DNA of 40,187 nt from SW-4-43-9 sp047617985 (GCA_047617985.1 JBLGBS010000005.1:1-40187); one strand, 5' to 3'; shown: positions 31,558 through 39,390, numbered from the stretch's first letter. A program made the numbers and translations. The notes: generated from the sequence alone by a model not told the origin.

Positions 31558-31591
31558 ATACGTTCTTCTAAGAAAGATAACGGAGAAAAAA

Positions 31592-31744
31592 CTATTTCCG
31601 ACTCAGGTTGTTAGCGGAAAGTCTGACCATGGATATATCTCTAACTTCTCCGCAGTCACTGCAGACTACTTTTACCCAGTCTACCTCTGGTTTTTCAACT
31701 GAATCGACATTCAAGTCCCGGCCACAGTTTTCGCATTCAACCAT
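31592..31744 (-). CDS. Small zinc-ribbon protein
   Basis: A 50-residue protein with two CxxC knuckles: VECENCGRDL (C4, C7) and VVCSDCGEVR (C28, C31). It ends with a short basic region (SANNLSRK). It is a likely zinc-binding protein of the small zinc-finger type common in haloarchaea and DPANN genomes; the partner is unknown. The start ATG is complementary to 31742-31744, with AT-rich sequence about 25 nt upstream. Confidence 0.65.
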   Translation of the reverse strand: MVECENCGRDLNVDSVEKPEVDWVKVVCSDCGEVRDISMVRLSANNLSRK

Positions 31745-31874
31745 CGGATCAAATCCTCTACTCTAAAATAGTCAGCCGAATTATTTAAGCCTAACTCCAG
31801 AAAACCGAATTATTGACCACATAACCTGAAAGCCGGTCTTCAAGGCTTCAGATACAAGCTCTCTAACTGAGTTC

Positions 31875-32008
31875 GGGTTCGTGGTCTAGTTGGTTATGAC
31901 ACCGCCTTGACACCCGAAATTCCTCGAATAGGATTCGAGGCTGAGGAGATCTCTGATCTTCGACGGGCAAATTGGCGGAGATCCCCGGTTCAAATCCGGG
32001 CGAACCCA
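31875..32008 (+). tRNA. tRNA-Val(GAC) with 60-nt intron
   Basis: Acceptor arms GGGTTCG (31875-31881) and CGAACCC (32001-32007) pair fully, with discriminator A at 32008. The D arm is GTC/GAC, the anticodon stem CCGCC (31902-31906)/GGCGG (31974-31978) and the T arm CCCGG/CCGGG around TTCAAAT. The loop reads TTGACA with anticodon GAC (31909-31911). An intron interrupts position 37/38 (31913-31972). Exons total 74 nt. The intron has CCCG/CGGG pairing next to the splice sites, as expected for a bulge-helix-bulge, plus two internal hairpins (see findings). CCA is not encoded. Confidence 0.92.
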
Positions 32009-32100
32009 TCTTGTTACTACACCATAACAAATTTAACTTTTAGCTTCTCCTGTATTAATGATACTAGAAACCAAAAACTCATAACCAGTGTGAATCCTTC

Positions 32101-33150
32101 ATGAAAAACAGCTCAGAAGAAAGACAGAGAGAACCTCACAGCGATGTCGAAGATATAGATATTAATCAGCATCTTGAAGATGATTCTGAAGCTGCAACAC
32201 TTGATGATCTCTTGGGAGAATTATACGATAATGTTTCTGAACGTGAAAATATAAGAGAATGGCCAAACCTGATACCCGACCGTTCTGTTCGAAGTTCGGA
32301 TTCAGAGGGATGGCCTCTAAAATACAGGGCAAGAATGAAGGCAGGAAACGCTGTAGATCACAGCGCAACAAAACTTGGAGGTATTATTGGATCAAATTAC
32401 TCAACTTTTCAGATTTCAGAAGCCGGCTATGAACTGATGCAGGAATCTCTTAACCTGTCAGGAATATCAGACATAGGTGCTTCTCTCGGGTTTTTTGTAG
32501 GTTGGCTAACTACAGTTCCCCTGATGTCGCAGGCAGCGGTCAAGGCTTCAGATAAGGCTGCAAACAAGATAAGACCAGATTGGAACGAAGGAAAAGGTCA
32601 TCTGGTAAAAAACGAGAAAACTATACATGGAGAAAAAGAAAGATCAGAGTATCTCAATGATCTGCTCGAAGAATCCAAGGCAGTGGAGATGACAGAAATT
32701 ACAGGAACAGACTATCAGTTGGACAGAGGTGTAGAGGTTGCCTGGAACAGCGAATATCTATCCTCACAGCCCAATGATATATTTTACAATATTGCCTGGA
32801 AATACAACGAGGAAGAAGATGAAACTATCTATGAAGTCGACACGATAATTAAATGGCAGGACATGCCTGTAGAACTGGATGAAATCAACATTGATGACTT
32901 AGACATATGGAGGTTCAGAGGTGTGAAAGCCGGACCCTCTGACGAGATAGAGGAAATCCGTGAAATTTCAAGAAATGCCGGCTCAGCTGAACAGCAGGAA
33001 AAAGCGGAGGAATACTTCGAAGAAGCTTATGAACTTCTTGAGGAAACCGGTGTAACCTCAAAGGAGAAACCATTTGAAGAGAGCAGACCATGGAGAGGAC
33101 GCAGGAAAGGACATCAGTACGAAAGAAAATTAGACAACGAAAGCAATTAG
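32101..33150 (+). CDS. Acidic protein with possible central membrane-associated helix, unknown
   Basis: A 349-residue protein. Residues 1-75 are hydrophilic and acidic (DVEDIDINQHLEDDSEAATL); about 125-155 (GASLGFFVGWLTTVPLMSQA) is the only hydrophobic stretch and could insert in a membrane. The C-terminal half is beta/acidic (DTIIKWQDMPVELDEINIDD) with a basic end, RPWRGRRKGHQYERK. It starts at ATG 32101 shortly after the tRNA-Val gene. No family is recognised. Confidence 0.58.
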   Translation: MKNSSEERQREPHSDVEDIDINQHLEDDSEAATLDDLLGELYDNVSERENIREWPNLIPDRSVRSSDSEGWPLKYRARMKAGNAVDHSATKLGGIIGSNYSTFQISEAGYELMQESLNLSGISDIGASLGFFVGWLTTVPLMSQAAVKASDKAANKIRPDWNEGKGHLVKNEKTIHGEKERSEYLNDLLEESKAVEMTEITGTDYQLDRGVEVAWNSEYLSSQPNDIFYNIAWKYNEEEDETIYEVDTIIKWQDMPVELDEINIDDLDIWRFRGVKAGPSDEIEEIREISRNAGSAEQQEKAEEYFEEAYELLEETGVTSKEKPFEESRPWRGRRKGHQYERKLDNESN

Positions 33151-33200
33151 AATCCAGAACCTCGGCAGATTTAATAGCTGGGAGAAACAATTTCACAGAT

Positions 33201-33962
33201 ATGGCCAAAAAATACCGTCTAGGTGGAGGCTTACAGATTATTGAAAACGGTTTCTTCATTGGGCCTGTTAGAGATCCTGATGCACCCAGAAGACCATGTT
33301 GTCTTGACATCTCCGCCGGTTTGATGGAGCCGGATGAAGGAATGAAAGCCACACAAGTTAGGGAAGGGGCCGAGGAAATTGTCAGAGTTAGAGATGGAAA
33401 GGTTTTTCTGCCGGATATCGTTAAAGAAGCAGGTGTTGTGGAACAGGTAACTTCAACTATTGCAGAAGCTATAGAAGATCCGGAAAGTCCTTTTGAGCAC
33501 GGCTTTGAGCTGGATTTCTATCCTTCTGAACCCGGAATCCCCACCAATACTGAGGAAGTCTGGATACAGGGGCACTCACTGCATGATTGGGAGACTGGTA
33601 TAACTGTTGAAGAGAAAAACACTGCCTCCTACGAGATGGTGAATTATTTAATCGAAGATCCTCCTGAGGACGTCAAACCTTTCGATGCTGAAGTAGTTGA
33701 GGGCGATGAAGAAAATGTCTGGCTTGACAGATTTGTCTACAAGTTCCATCCTGTGACTGGGGAAGCGAAACTTTACAGATCCGGAGAAAAAGTTTTCGAG
33801 GGAAGCTTTGAGAAGATGATAGATTTCCTAGAGGAAGAGTTCGGCGAACAGCCAGGATCAACTGTTAAAGTGAAAGCGGCGCTGAAAGGACTTCCACCAG
33901 AGGAGAAAAAAATTTATTCTGAAGAGTTTGACGAAACCGTGAAGGCTTTTTTCAATCTGTAA
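33201..33962 (+). CDS. Divergent Nudix-like protein
   Basis: A 253-residue protein from ATG 33201; a TATA-like box (atttaatagc, 33169-33178) about 27 nt upstream argues against the longer frame from 33090. Residues about 42-64, AGLMEPDEGMKATQVREG then AEEIVRV, fit the Nudix box GX5EX7REUXEEXGU in position: G, E, RE and EE all align, and only the late G is V. A preceding strand (GGLQIIENGFFIGPVRDP) fits a Nudix core. The C-terminal 120 residues are an additional unknown domain. The substrate is unknown; loss of the conserved G suggests altered activity. Confidence 0.6.
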   Translation: MAKKYRLGGGLQIIENGFFIGPVRDPDAPRRPCCLDISAGLMEPDEGMKATQVREGAEEIVRVRDGKVFLPDIVKEAGVVEQVTSTIAEAIEDPESPFEHGFELDFYPSEPGIPTNTEEVWIQGHSLHDWETGITVEEKNTASYEMVNYLIEDPPEDVKPFDAEVVEGDEENVWLDRFVYKFHPVTGEAKLYRSGEKVFEGSFEKMIDFLEEEFGEQPGSTVKVKAALKGLPPEEKKIYSEEFDETVKAFFNL

Positions 33963-34011
33963 AAATTCGGGAACCCAATAAAAAACTTCATCCCGGGATT
34001 AACTACATACA

Positions 34012-34174
34012 GGGAAGGTAGCTCAGTCGGATAGAGCGCTGCGCTCATACTAAGTTTATGAGCGATGAGGTCGGAGACGACCGATGATTAAACATCTTCA
34101 AACCGGCTCCAGTATTACAGAGAACCGGCTTATGAGTTACGCAGAGGTCCCGGGTTCGATCCCCGGCCTTCCCA
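34012..34174 (+). tRNA. CAU-anticodon tRNA (elongator Met, or Ile2) with 89-nt intron
   Basis: Acceptor arms GGGAAGG (34012-34018)/CCTTCCC (34167-34173) pair, with discriminator A at 34174. The D arm is GCTC/GAGC, the anticodon stem CTGCG (34039-34043)/CGCAG (34140-34144) and the T arm CCGGG/CCCGG. The loop reads CTCATA with anticodon CAT (34046-34048); an 89-nt intron (34050-34138) follows position 37. TAAG (34051-34054) and CTTA (34129-34132) can form the central helix of a bulge-helix-bulge splice site. Exons total 74 nt. Elongator Met is favoured because introns at this site are known in euryarchaeal elongator tRNA-Met, but Ile2(CAU) cannot be excluded. Confidence 0.88.
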
Positions 34175-34184
34175 TTCGCGGCCG

Positions 34185-35870
34185 TTACTTGTGTGCGAAG
34201 TAAAACTCTCTTTGCTCAGCATTTTCACATCTTGCAAAACCAAATCTTTCAAACTGCAGGATTTGATTTCTATCATACTCGGTATCCTCTACCCTGCCTT
34301 CTATCTCTGAACCATCCGGCATGTAGACCGTTCCTTCCGGAGAATCTGCTGGAAGCCAGTGAATGATATCTGCATCTTTCTCCATCGCCTTTTTGTGATC
34401 TCCTTCAACAAACTCTGCATTTCTGCTTTCTTTATCCAGCTGAATATTGCAGAGTCCTTTAAGTCTAAGGAAACCATCCTGAAGATCTTCTTCCTCAATC
34501 ACTACTTTTAGCTCTCCATTCTCAGCGTTCACCTGAATATCCCTAACTCCCTTATCCGGGTAATCGGGGTGTAGAGGTAAATCTGTTTCAATCTCTTCAG
34601 GAAGGTTCTCAACCTGGATTTCTACAGGGTTTCTCACGAAGAAGTATCTATCAGCTTTGTCATCAATTATATCGGTGTTCTCCGATTCAAGGGTCTCGAT
34701 AGAAGCTTCGACATTGCTTTCGCTGACACCCATGTCGATGAAGAAGTTCTGAATCGCCTCTGGCTGGAAACCTCTTTTTCTCAATGCTCTCAGAGTTGGA
34801 GCTTTTGGATCATCCCAGCCATTCAGTTCTCCATCCTCAATCATCTGTTTTAGCGAGGAACCTGAAACCGGTGCGTTGAAACCTGAGATCTGGACATCCC
34901 CCCAGTAACGGACATCAGGATACTCCCAGTCAAAGTAGTCATAGATGTATTTCTGGCGCTTGGTTGAGGCGCGTAGATCCTTTCCTCTGACAATATGAGT
35001 TGTTTCCATTTCATGGTCTTCAATCGCTCCCTGGAAATCAAGCATCGGCCAGACACGGTACTTGTCACCGGTAACCGGGTGATCCGGATTATCGATTATC
35101 CTGAAAGCGACAAAGTCTCTAATAGCTGGGTTCTTATGGTCGATATCAGTTTTGACTTTGAGTGTTGCCTCACCTTCGGAAACATCGCCTTCTTTCATCT
35201 CTCCCCAGTCTTCCATGTTTTCCTCAGCGGACTTATCTCTATGCGGGCAGGCTTCTCCCTCAGATCTGTACTCGCTTCCCTCTTCCTGCGAGCAGAAACA
35301 TACATAGGCTTTCTCTCTTTCAATTAACTCTTCAGCGTATTCAATATAGGTGTCAAAATTCTTTGAGCAGTACCTGATTTCGTCCGGCCTGTAGCCTAGC
35401 CATTCATAGTCTTCAGGATACATTTCGTATGCATCGTACTCATCTGTTTTCAACGGTCTCTTCGTCCTTGGATCTGTGTCGTCGAACCGGAGGATCAGTT
35501 TTCCATCGTACTTGTCCCGAAGCTCGCCGTTGATCACCATGCCTCTTGCGTGTCCGATGTGAGGCGGGCCGTTCGGGTTAGGAGCAAATCTTACAACTAT
35601 TTCTTCGTCTTCTTCAACATCCAGATCCGGTATAGGATCATGCTCATGTTCCTGCTCCTCAAACTCGTACTCAGCCAGGGCTTCTTCCTGTTCTTCCAAG
35701 GTCATCCGGTTTACTTCACTGCATATTTTCCCGGCTACTTTTTGTGCTTCCTCAGGGTCTTCACCGGTCTCGTTGATCAGTTTTCCGATAACAGCTCCAG
35801 GGTTGCATTCCCCACCGTACTCTACAGCATTTTTCAGTGCGTACTTTCTTGCAGTTTCTTCAAGTTCCAT
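34185..35870 (-). CDS. gltX: Glutamyl-tRNA synthetase (archaeal type)
   Basis: A 561-residue class I synthetase of the archaeal/eukaryotic GlxRS branch. An 80-residue helical N-terminal domain precedes RFAPNPNGPPHIGHARG (94-110; the HIGH motif is 104-107). The KMSKS-like loop is APVSGSSLKQMI (about 326-337), and the beta-barrel anticodon-binding domain fills the C-terminal third. Archaeal enzymes of this kind usually charge both tRNA-Glu and tRNA-Gln with glutamate (then amidated), which I infer here. It is divergent from 35922 with a GTTTAAAC element between them. Confidence 0.95.
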   Translation of the reverse strand: MELEETARKYALKNAVEYGGECNPGAVIGKLINETGEDPEEAQKVAGKICSEVNRMTLEEQEEALAEYEFEEQEHEHDPIPDLDVEEDEEIVVRFAPNPNGPPHIGHARGMVINGELRDKYDGKLILRFDDTDPRTKRPLKTDEYDAYEMYPEDYEWLGYRPDEIRYCSKNFDTYIEYAEELIEREKAYVCFCSQEEGSEYRSEGEACPHRDKSAEENMEDWGEMKEGDVSEGEATLKVKTDIDHKNPAIRDFVAFRIIDNPDHPVTGDKYRVWPMLDFQGAIEDHEMETTHIVRGKDLRASTKRQKYIYDYFDWEYPDVRYWGDVQISGFNAPVSGSSLKQMIEDGELNGWDDPKAPTLRALRKRGFQPEAIQNFFIDMGVSESNVEASIETLESENTDIIDDKADRYFFVRNPVEIQVENLPEEIETDLPLHPDYPDKGVRDIQVNAENGELKVVIEEEDLQDGFLRLKGLCNIQLDKESRNAEFVEGDHKKAMEKDADIIHWLPADSPEGTVYMPDGSEIEGRVEDTEYDRNQILQFERFGFARCENAEQREFYFAHK

Positions 35871-35892
35871 AGACTGGTTTTTCTTAGAAAAT

Positions 35893-35900
35893 GTTTAAAC
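35893..35900. promoter_or_regulatory. Palindromic GTTTAAAC, second candidate bidirectional TATA box
   Basis: The octamer is centred about 26 nt from the gltX ATG (35870, minus) and about 25 nt from the GTG of the small ORF at 35922 (plus). This is the same geometry as the copy at 30678-30685 and supports leaderless starts on both sides. Confidence 0.5.
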
Positions 35901-35921
35901 TAGCTCGGGTAAACCAGTGCT

Positions 35922-36029
35922 GTGGTGCTTATACCTATACCTCTCCCAATCGGCTTCAGAGAAGCACTGCTGCTGTCAGCAATATCAGTTTTAGTCTACA
36001 TACTCAGGAGGAGAATGAAAAATGGATGA
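35922..36029 (+). CDS. Possible 35-residue membrane peptide upstream of DUF192
   Basis: A short ORF from GTG 35922 (read as Met): a hydrophobic stretch VLIPIPLPIGFREALLLSAI leads into SVLVYILRRRMKNG, so a single membrane span with a basic cytosolic end. The GTG is about 25 nt from the GTTTAAAC box, matching a leaderless start, and its TGA (36027-36029) overlaps the next gene's start, which lies at 36022, giving an 8-nt overlap. GAGGAG at 36008-36013 could then recruit ribosomes for the DUF192 gene. This is a small-ORF call and needs expression support. Confidence 0.4.
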   Translation: MVLIPIPLPIGFREALLLSAISVLVYILRRRMKNG

Positions 36030-36504
36030 AAAGTACAGAAAAGCAGGTCTAGCACTGCTTCTGATAACATTTGCAGCTATTTTGTTCTACACTGTTTCCC
36101 AATCAAACACAGGTCAGGAAAGAGCGGTATTCCTGGATGAAACAGGAGAGGTTAAAGCAGAAATAACTTTTGAAACTGCTTCAACACCTGAAGAGAAAAG
36201 AACCGGGCTAATGAACAGAACAAGTCTAGAAGAGAGCCATGGAATGATTTTCGTGTACGAAGATGAAGAACTGAGAACTTTCTGGATGAAAAACACATTG
36301 ATACCGCTTGATATCATATTCTTGGACTCTAACAAACAGATTATCAATATCAAGAAAGCATATCCTGAACCGAATACTCCAGACTCAGAGCTTGAGAGGT
36401 ACAGAAGTGATGCACCTGCCCAGTATGTAATAGAGGTCAACCAGAACTTTACAGATCGACATGGAATTGAGCCGGGAGATCAGGTAGAGTTTTCGGCAGA
36501 CTGA
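36022..36504 (+). CDS. DUF192 family protein with N-terminal membrane anchor
   Basis: A 160-residue protein. One membrane segment (about 8-26, GLALLLITFAAILFYTV) anchors a DUF192 domain: TPEEKRTGLMNRTSLEES, HGMIFVYEDEELRTFWMKNT and LIPLDIIFLDSNKQI are all family signatures. The function of DUF192 is unknown; the globular domain is predicted to face outside. It is preceded by an overlapping small membrane ORF and a purine-rich ribosome-binding-like sequence. Confidence 0.9.
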   Translation: MDEKYRKAGLALLLITFAAILFYTVSQSNTGQERAVFLDETGEVKAEITFETASTPEEKRTGLMNRTSLEESHGMIFVYEDEELRTFWMKNTLIPLDIIFLDSNKQIINIKKAYPEPNTPDSELERYRSDAPAQYVIEVNQNFTDRHGIEPGDQVEFSAD

Positions 36505-36538
36505 AAAATAGAGAAATTAAAGAGAGAAAAAGTGAGAT

Positions 36539-37855
36539 CTACTCGATCTCAATTGTTCTTCCGTTCTCACTGATGAAGACATCTTCCTCCAGCTTGTATC
36601 CTTCTTCTCGGGCTAGCTCTACATAGCTGCCGAGCTTCTGGATGTTTCCGTGTGAAGGGACAATGTTGTTTGGGTCAAGCATCTGGATGAAGTCTCTGTG
36701 ATCTTCTTTCCTTGCGTGTCCAGATGTGTGAACGTCTTTGTACAGTCTCACTCCCTGCTCCTTCATCTTTTTCTCAAGGCTGTACCTGTTTGCCTGAGTC
36801 AGTGGAGTTGGAATGACCTGTGATGAGAAGATGACGTGGTCGCCTTCTCTGAACTTGAACGGGTATGTCTGTGAAGCGATCTTATCCATCTGTGCTCCTG
36901 GCTCTCCCTGGTTTCCTGTCGCAACGACAACCCATTCATCTCGTGAGCCTTCTACTTTCTCCATAACTTCTGAGCATTCATCAAAGTAGGAAACAACTTC
37001 AACCTCCGATAGATCAATCAATCCGAGATCCTGAGCTGCTTCTGCGTACTCTCTGAGTGATCTTCCTACAAAGGCAATCTTTCTCCTTCCATCATTTGCC
37101 TTTATAATCGAGTTAAGCCTTGAAATCTGTGATGAGAAAGTCGTAATTATAACTGCACCACCATTCTCATAGCAGGAAGTCATAACATCCTCAAGCTCTA
37201 CAGCCACGGATTCTTCTGATCTACATCTTCCTTCGTCATCTACTCTGGTGGTTCCGGGAATCATCAGTTCAATTCCTTCCTTTCCGGCCTGTTTCATTTT
37301 CTCTATATCAGTTGTCTCTTCAATTACAGGAGACTGATCGATTTTCATGTCGTTTCCGTAGATAATTCCTCCTTCCGGTGTCTTCAACCAGGAAAGAGTT
37401 GACTGTGGGATCGAGTGGTTGACGTGGATGAACTCAAGATCGAGGTCATCAGTGATCTCGTACTCGTCTCCTTTCTCTACTGCAATTACAGGGTTTTGAA
37501 TGTTCTTGCGATCGTCTTCAATCTGTTTCTCAACGATCTTTTTGGTGTATGGCGTACAGATAATTGGACAGTCATATGCACCAGCGAGTTTCGGGATGGC
37601 TCCAACATGGTCAAGGTGTCCGTGGCCTATAACAATTGCTCGGACATCCGCATCACTTTCGTACAGAACCTGATCTTCGGGAATCGCCCCGGTTTCAAGT
37701 GTCTGATTGGTTGTCATCTCGTTGACTTCTCCTTCTGTGTTAATTACTTCTTCCATTTCATAACCCATGTCGAAGATAACTGCTTCGCCATCGATCTCTA
37801 CTGCTGTCATATTCCGGCCAACTTCCTCATAGCCGCCTAAAGTGTGTACTTTCAT
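36539..37855 (-). CDS. Archaeal RNase J (beta-CASP metallo-beta-lactamase nuclease)
   Basis: A 438-residue beta-CASP nuclease. I start at MKVHTLGGYEEVGRNMTAVE (ATG 37855) rather than the GTG 12 nt upstream. The zinc motif HGHLDH (78-83) in VIGHGHLDHVGAIPKL, later HVNHSIPQS and GNDMK, the beta-CASP region FVGRSLREYAEAAQDL and HTSGHARKEDH near the end are all present. Archaeal RNase J acts mainly as a 5'-3' exoribonuclease in mRNA decay. AT-rich sequence (37869-37881) lies about 20 nt upstream. Confidence 0.93.
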   Translation of the reverse strand: MKVHTLGGYEEVGRNMTAVEIDGEAVIFDMGYEMEEVINTEGEVNEMTTNQTLETGAIPEDQVLYESDADVRAIVIGHGHLDHVGAIPKLAGAYDCPIICTPYTKKIVEKQIEDDRKNIQNPVIAVEKGDEYEITDDLDLEFIHVNHSIPQSTLSWLKTPEGGIIYGNDMKIDQSPVIEETTDIEKMKQAGKEGIELMIPGTTRVDDEGRCRSEESVAVELEDVMTSCYENGGAVIITTFSSQISRLNSIIKANDGRRKIAFVGRSLREYAEAAQDLGLIDLSEVEVVSYFDECSEVMEKVEGSRDEWVVVATGNQGEPGAQMDKIASQTYPFKFREGDHVIFSSQVIPTPLTQANRYSLEKKMKEQGVRLYKDVHTSGHARKEDHRDFIQMLDPNNIVPSHGNIQKLGSYVELAREEGYKLEEDVFISENGRTIEIE

Positions 37856-37971
37856 AGTGTTTTTCACTTTTTAATAAAAGGCAAATTGAAGATGAGCTTT
37901 ATAAAGAGATTACAAAAATGAGCTTCTCATCTAAAATATTGAAGCCAGTATACATTAGATTATCGGCCCTA

Positions 37972-38352
37972 TCATATTATTCTCCTTATCTTCAAAATAT
38001 AATCCATAGTTCCTTGATTATTGGTCTGCCTACCGGCAAGATAAATTTCAAAATTCTCATTGGATGAAATATAGTAATTAACATCGCCGTGGTTGTGCGC
38101 GTTACCGTTGTTCCAGTTATTATCGTAAACTCGCTGTCTAAATACATGCCGGTTATTTGCCCCCGGAGCATAAGATCTAGCATCTAAACCCGCATCTACA
38201 CTTGTCCCTCCATCAGTATTAATAGCACCAAATCCCATAGATTCTAACAACCAAATCTCGCCATTCGGCACATCAATTGTATGAATAAGATCACCGAAAC
38301 TATAATCCGTCCCTATAGTAAAGCTGTCCGTATAAGTCTTATCTTCAAACAT
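37972..38352 (-). CDS. Partner ORF of Tat-signal protein B; possible split tip domain
   Basis: A 126-residue beta-rich protein from ATG 38352; its start shares one base with the TGA of protein B (TGATG). It begins MFEDKTYTDSFTIGTDYSFG and has a Gly/Asn-rich middle (NNWNNGNAHNHGDVNYY) and the tail GTMDYILKIRRII. No signal peptide is present. By analogy with protein A, whose signal, linker and beta tip are one chain, this could be the tip domain of protein B, separated by a frameshift or by translational coupling. Viral structural-protein-like features are suspected, not shown. Confidence 0.62.
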   Translation of the reverse strand: MFEDKTYTDSFTIGTDYSFGDLIHTIDVPNGEIWLLESMGFGAINTDGGTSVDAGLDARSYAPGANNRHVFRQRVYDNNWNNGNAHNHGDVNYYISSNENFEIYLAGRQTNNQGTMDYILKIRRII

Positions 38353-38720
38353 CACGAACCACCGAAGCCGGGAGCAAAGCCCTCACTCCAAATCAAAGAC
38401 ATTTCCTGGATTTCCTCTCTACTTTTTCCTAGATCATTGGCATTTTTTCCGTCAACTTTAGCCGCATCTATATCGCTTGTCCCTTGATTACTCGGCTGTA
38501 GAATTGACCAAGCAGAGGTAAGCGAGGAAAGGCTTAAAACACCTATTCCGGCTCCCAGAACCTTTAAAAACTGTCTTCTACTCAATACAGAATCACAGGA
38601 GTTGTCATTACTTCTTTGACTTATCTCCTCACTAATTTTTTCACGTACCCTTCTATCAATTAACTCTTCTAAATCTGATTTCTTAACTTTAGCAATATCC
38701 TCAGAATTATATGTATTCAT
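38352..38720 (-). CDS. Tat-signal surface protein B with tail-fibre-like linker
   Basis: A 122-residue protein. A charged helical N-terminus (KVKKSDLEELIDRRVREKIS) of 47 residues precedes SRRQFLKVLGAGIGVLSLSS (47-66; RR at 48-49) and SAWSILQPSNQGTSDIDA, one substitution from the same stretch in protein A. AKVDGKNANDLGKS follows, resembling the linker of phage tail fibres. The protein then stops after EGFAPGFGGS, short for the family. Protein-level identity with A persists although codons differ, so the motif is under selection. Tat export would deliver it to the cell surface; TATA-like box at 38744-38755. Confidence 0.75.
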   Translation of the reverse strand: MNTYNSEDIAKVKKSDLEELIDRRVREKISEEISQRSNDNSCDSVLSRRQFLKVLGAGIGVLSLSSLTSAWSILQPSNQGTSDIDAAKVDGKNANDLGKSREEIQEMSLIWSEGFAPGFGGS

Positions 38721-38773
38721 ACTTAATAGCTTGGTTTCTCGGATTTTTAAATTTACCTTCTTTCCAAGAGTCT

Positions 38774-38865
38774 CTACTTCTCGTACTTACCGACCAGCAG
38801 ATGCTTACCTGATAAAGACTCATTACAGGAATAGTTACAAGCACTTGCGTAACGACATCCTGCAG
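38774..38865 (-). pseudogene. Decayed 3' fragment of a second tatC
   Basis: Read on the minus strand, this segment encodes DVVTQVLVTIPVMSLYQVSI and, after a one-base frameshift, LVGKYEK-stop. The intact tatC (39443-40135) ends DVVTQILVTIPVMGLYQISI then WLVGKYEN-stop. Nucleotide alignment is gapless apart from one missing base (a G lost from the Trp codon), and most differences are at third codon positions. It lies between protein B and the protein at 38911, matching the position of intact tatC upstream of its neighbour. It therefore looks like the remnant of a once functional paralogue. Confidence 0.8.
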
Positions 38866-38910
38866 AGCGGGGAATAGAAAAAGGTTGGAATCTCTAAAAC
38901 GTCAGATCAG

Positions 38911-39390
38911 CTAACTCACATCAAACCATATATCGCCTTCAGTTGGGTTAGAAGGTTCGGAAGCCTGAACAAAAATATGAGAATCATCTACAGTATCAGC
39001 ATCTAATCCACTGCCACTTCCCTGCTGTATATTCGCAGCCGGAATATGCTGATTGGTGGAGCTCCATACCGTGTTTGAATTATCATCTGTTATATCACCG
39101 TGAACCTGTAAATTACCCGAGTTATCAATATCAAAATCAATATCACTGCCCTTTCCTCCGTAGAAAGAGAAACCATCAGTTCTAACGTTTAAGGCTGAAG
39201 CTGGAAGCAAAGAAAGTGCTCCTAAACCGAGAGTGCCGGCACCTACCTTCTTCAGGAAACCACGCCTCGAGATATCCTGTTCGGAAGAAGACTCTATCCT
39301 GTTTTTTTCCTCAACTATCTCACGAGCTTTCTCCTCAACTAATTCTTTCAGTTCAGATTCTGTTATTTCAATCTTGGTTTCCTCGGACAT
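38911..39390 (-). CDS. Tat-signal surface protein C with tail-fibre-like C-terminus
   Basis: A 159-residue protein from ATG 39390; AT-rich sequence 39415-39424 is about 29 nt upstream, so the longer frame from 39453 is unlikely. A helical acidic N-terminus (ETKIEITESELKELVEEKAR) of about 40 residues precedes SRRGFLKKVGAGTLGLGALS (41-60; RR at 42-43). Then come a Gly/Asp-rich beta region (GGKGSDIDFDIDNSGNLQVH) and DADTVDDSHIFVQASEPSNP followed by TEGDIWFD. The last element resembles the DADTVDG/PxxGDxWFD pattern of phage tail fibres. It follows tatC and lies beside the tatC remnant. Confidence 0.76.
   Translation of the reverse strand: MSEETKIEITESELKELVEEKAREIVEEKNRIESSSEQDISRRGFLKKVGAGTLGLGALSLLPASALNVRTDGFSFYGGKGSDIDFDIDNSGNLQVHGDITDDNSNTVWSSTNQHIPAANIQQGSGSGLDADTVDDSHIFVQASEPSNPTEGDIWFDVS

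Noticed and set aside
31913..31972. Interrupted tRNA as evidence for a tRNA pseudogene
   Set aside because: All four stems pair on both sides of the insertion and it lies at the standard 37/38 position, so it is a splicing intron.
33090..33200. Longer start for the divergent Nudix-like protein
   Set aside because: It would overlap the preceding gene, and a TATA-like box with leaderless spacing points to ATG 33201.
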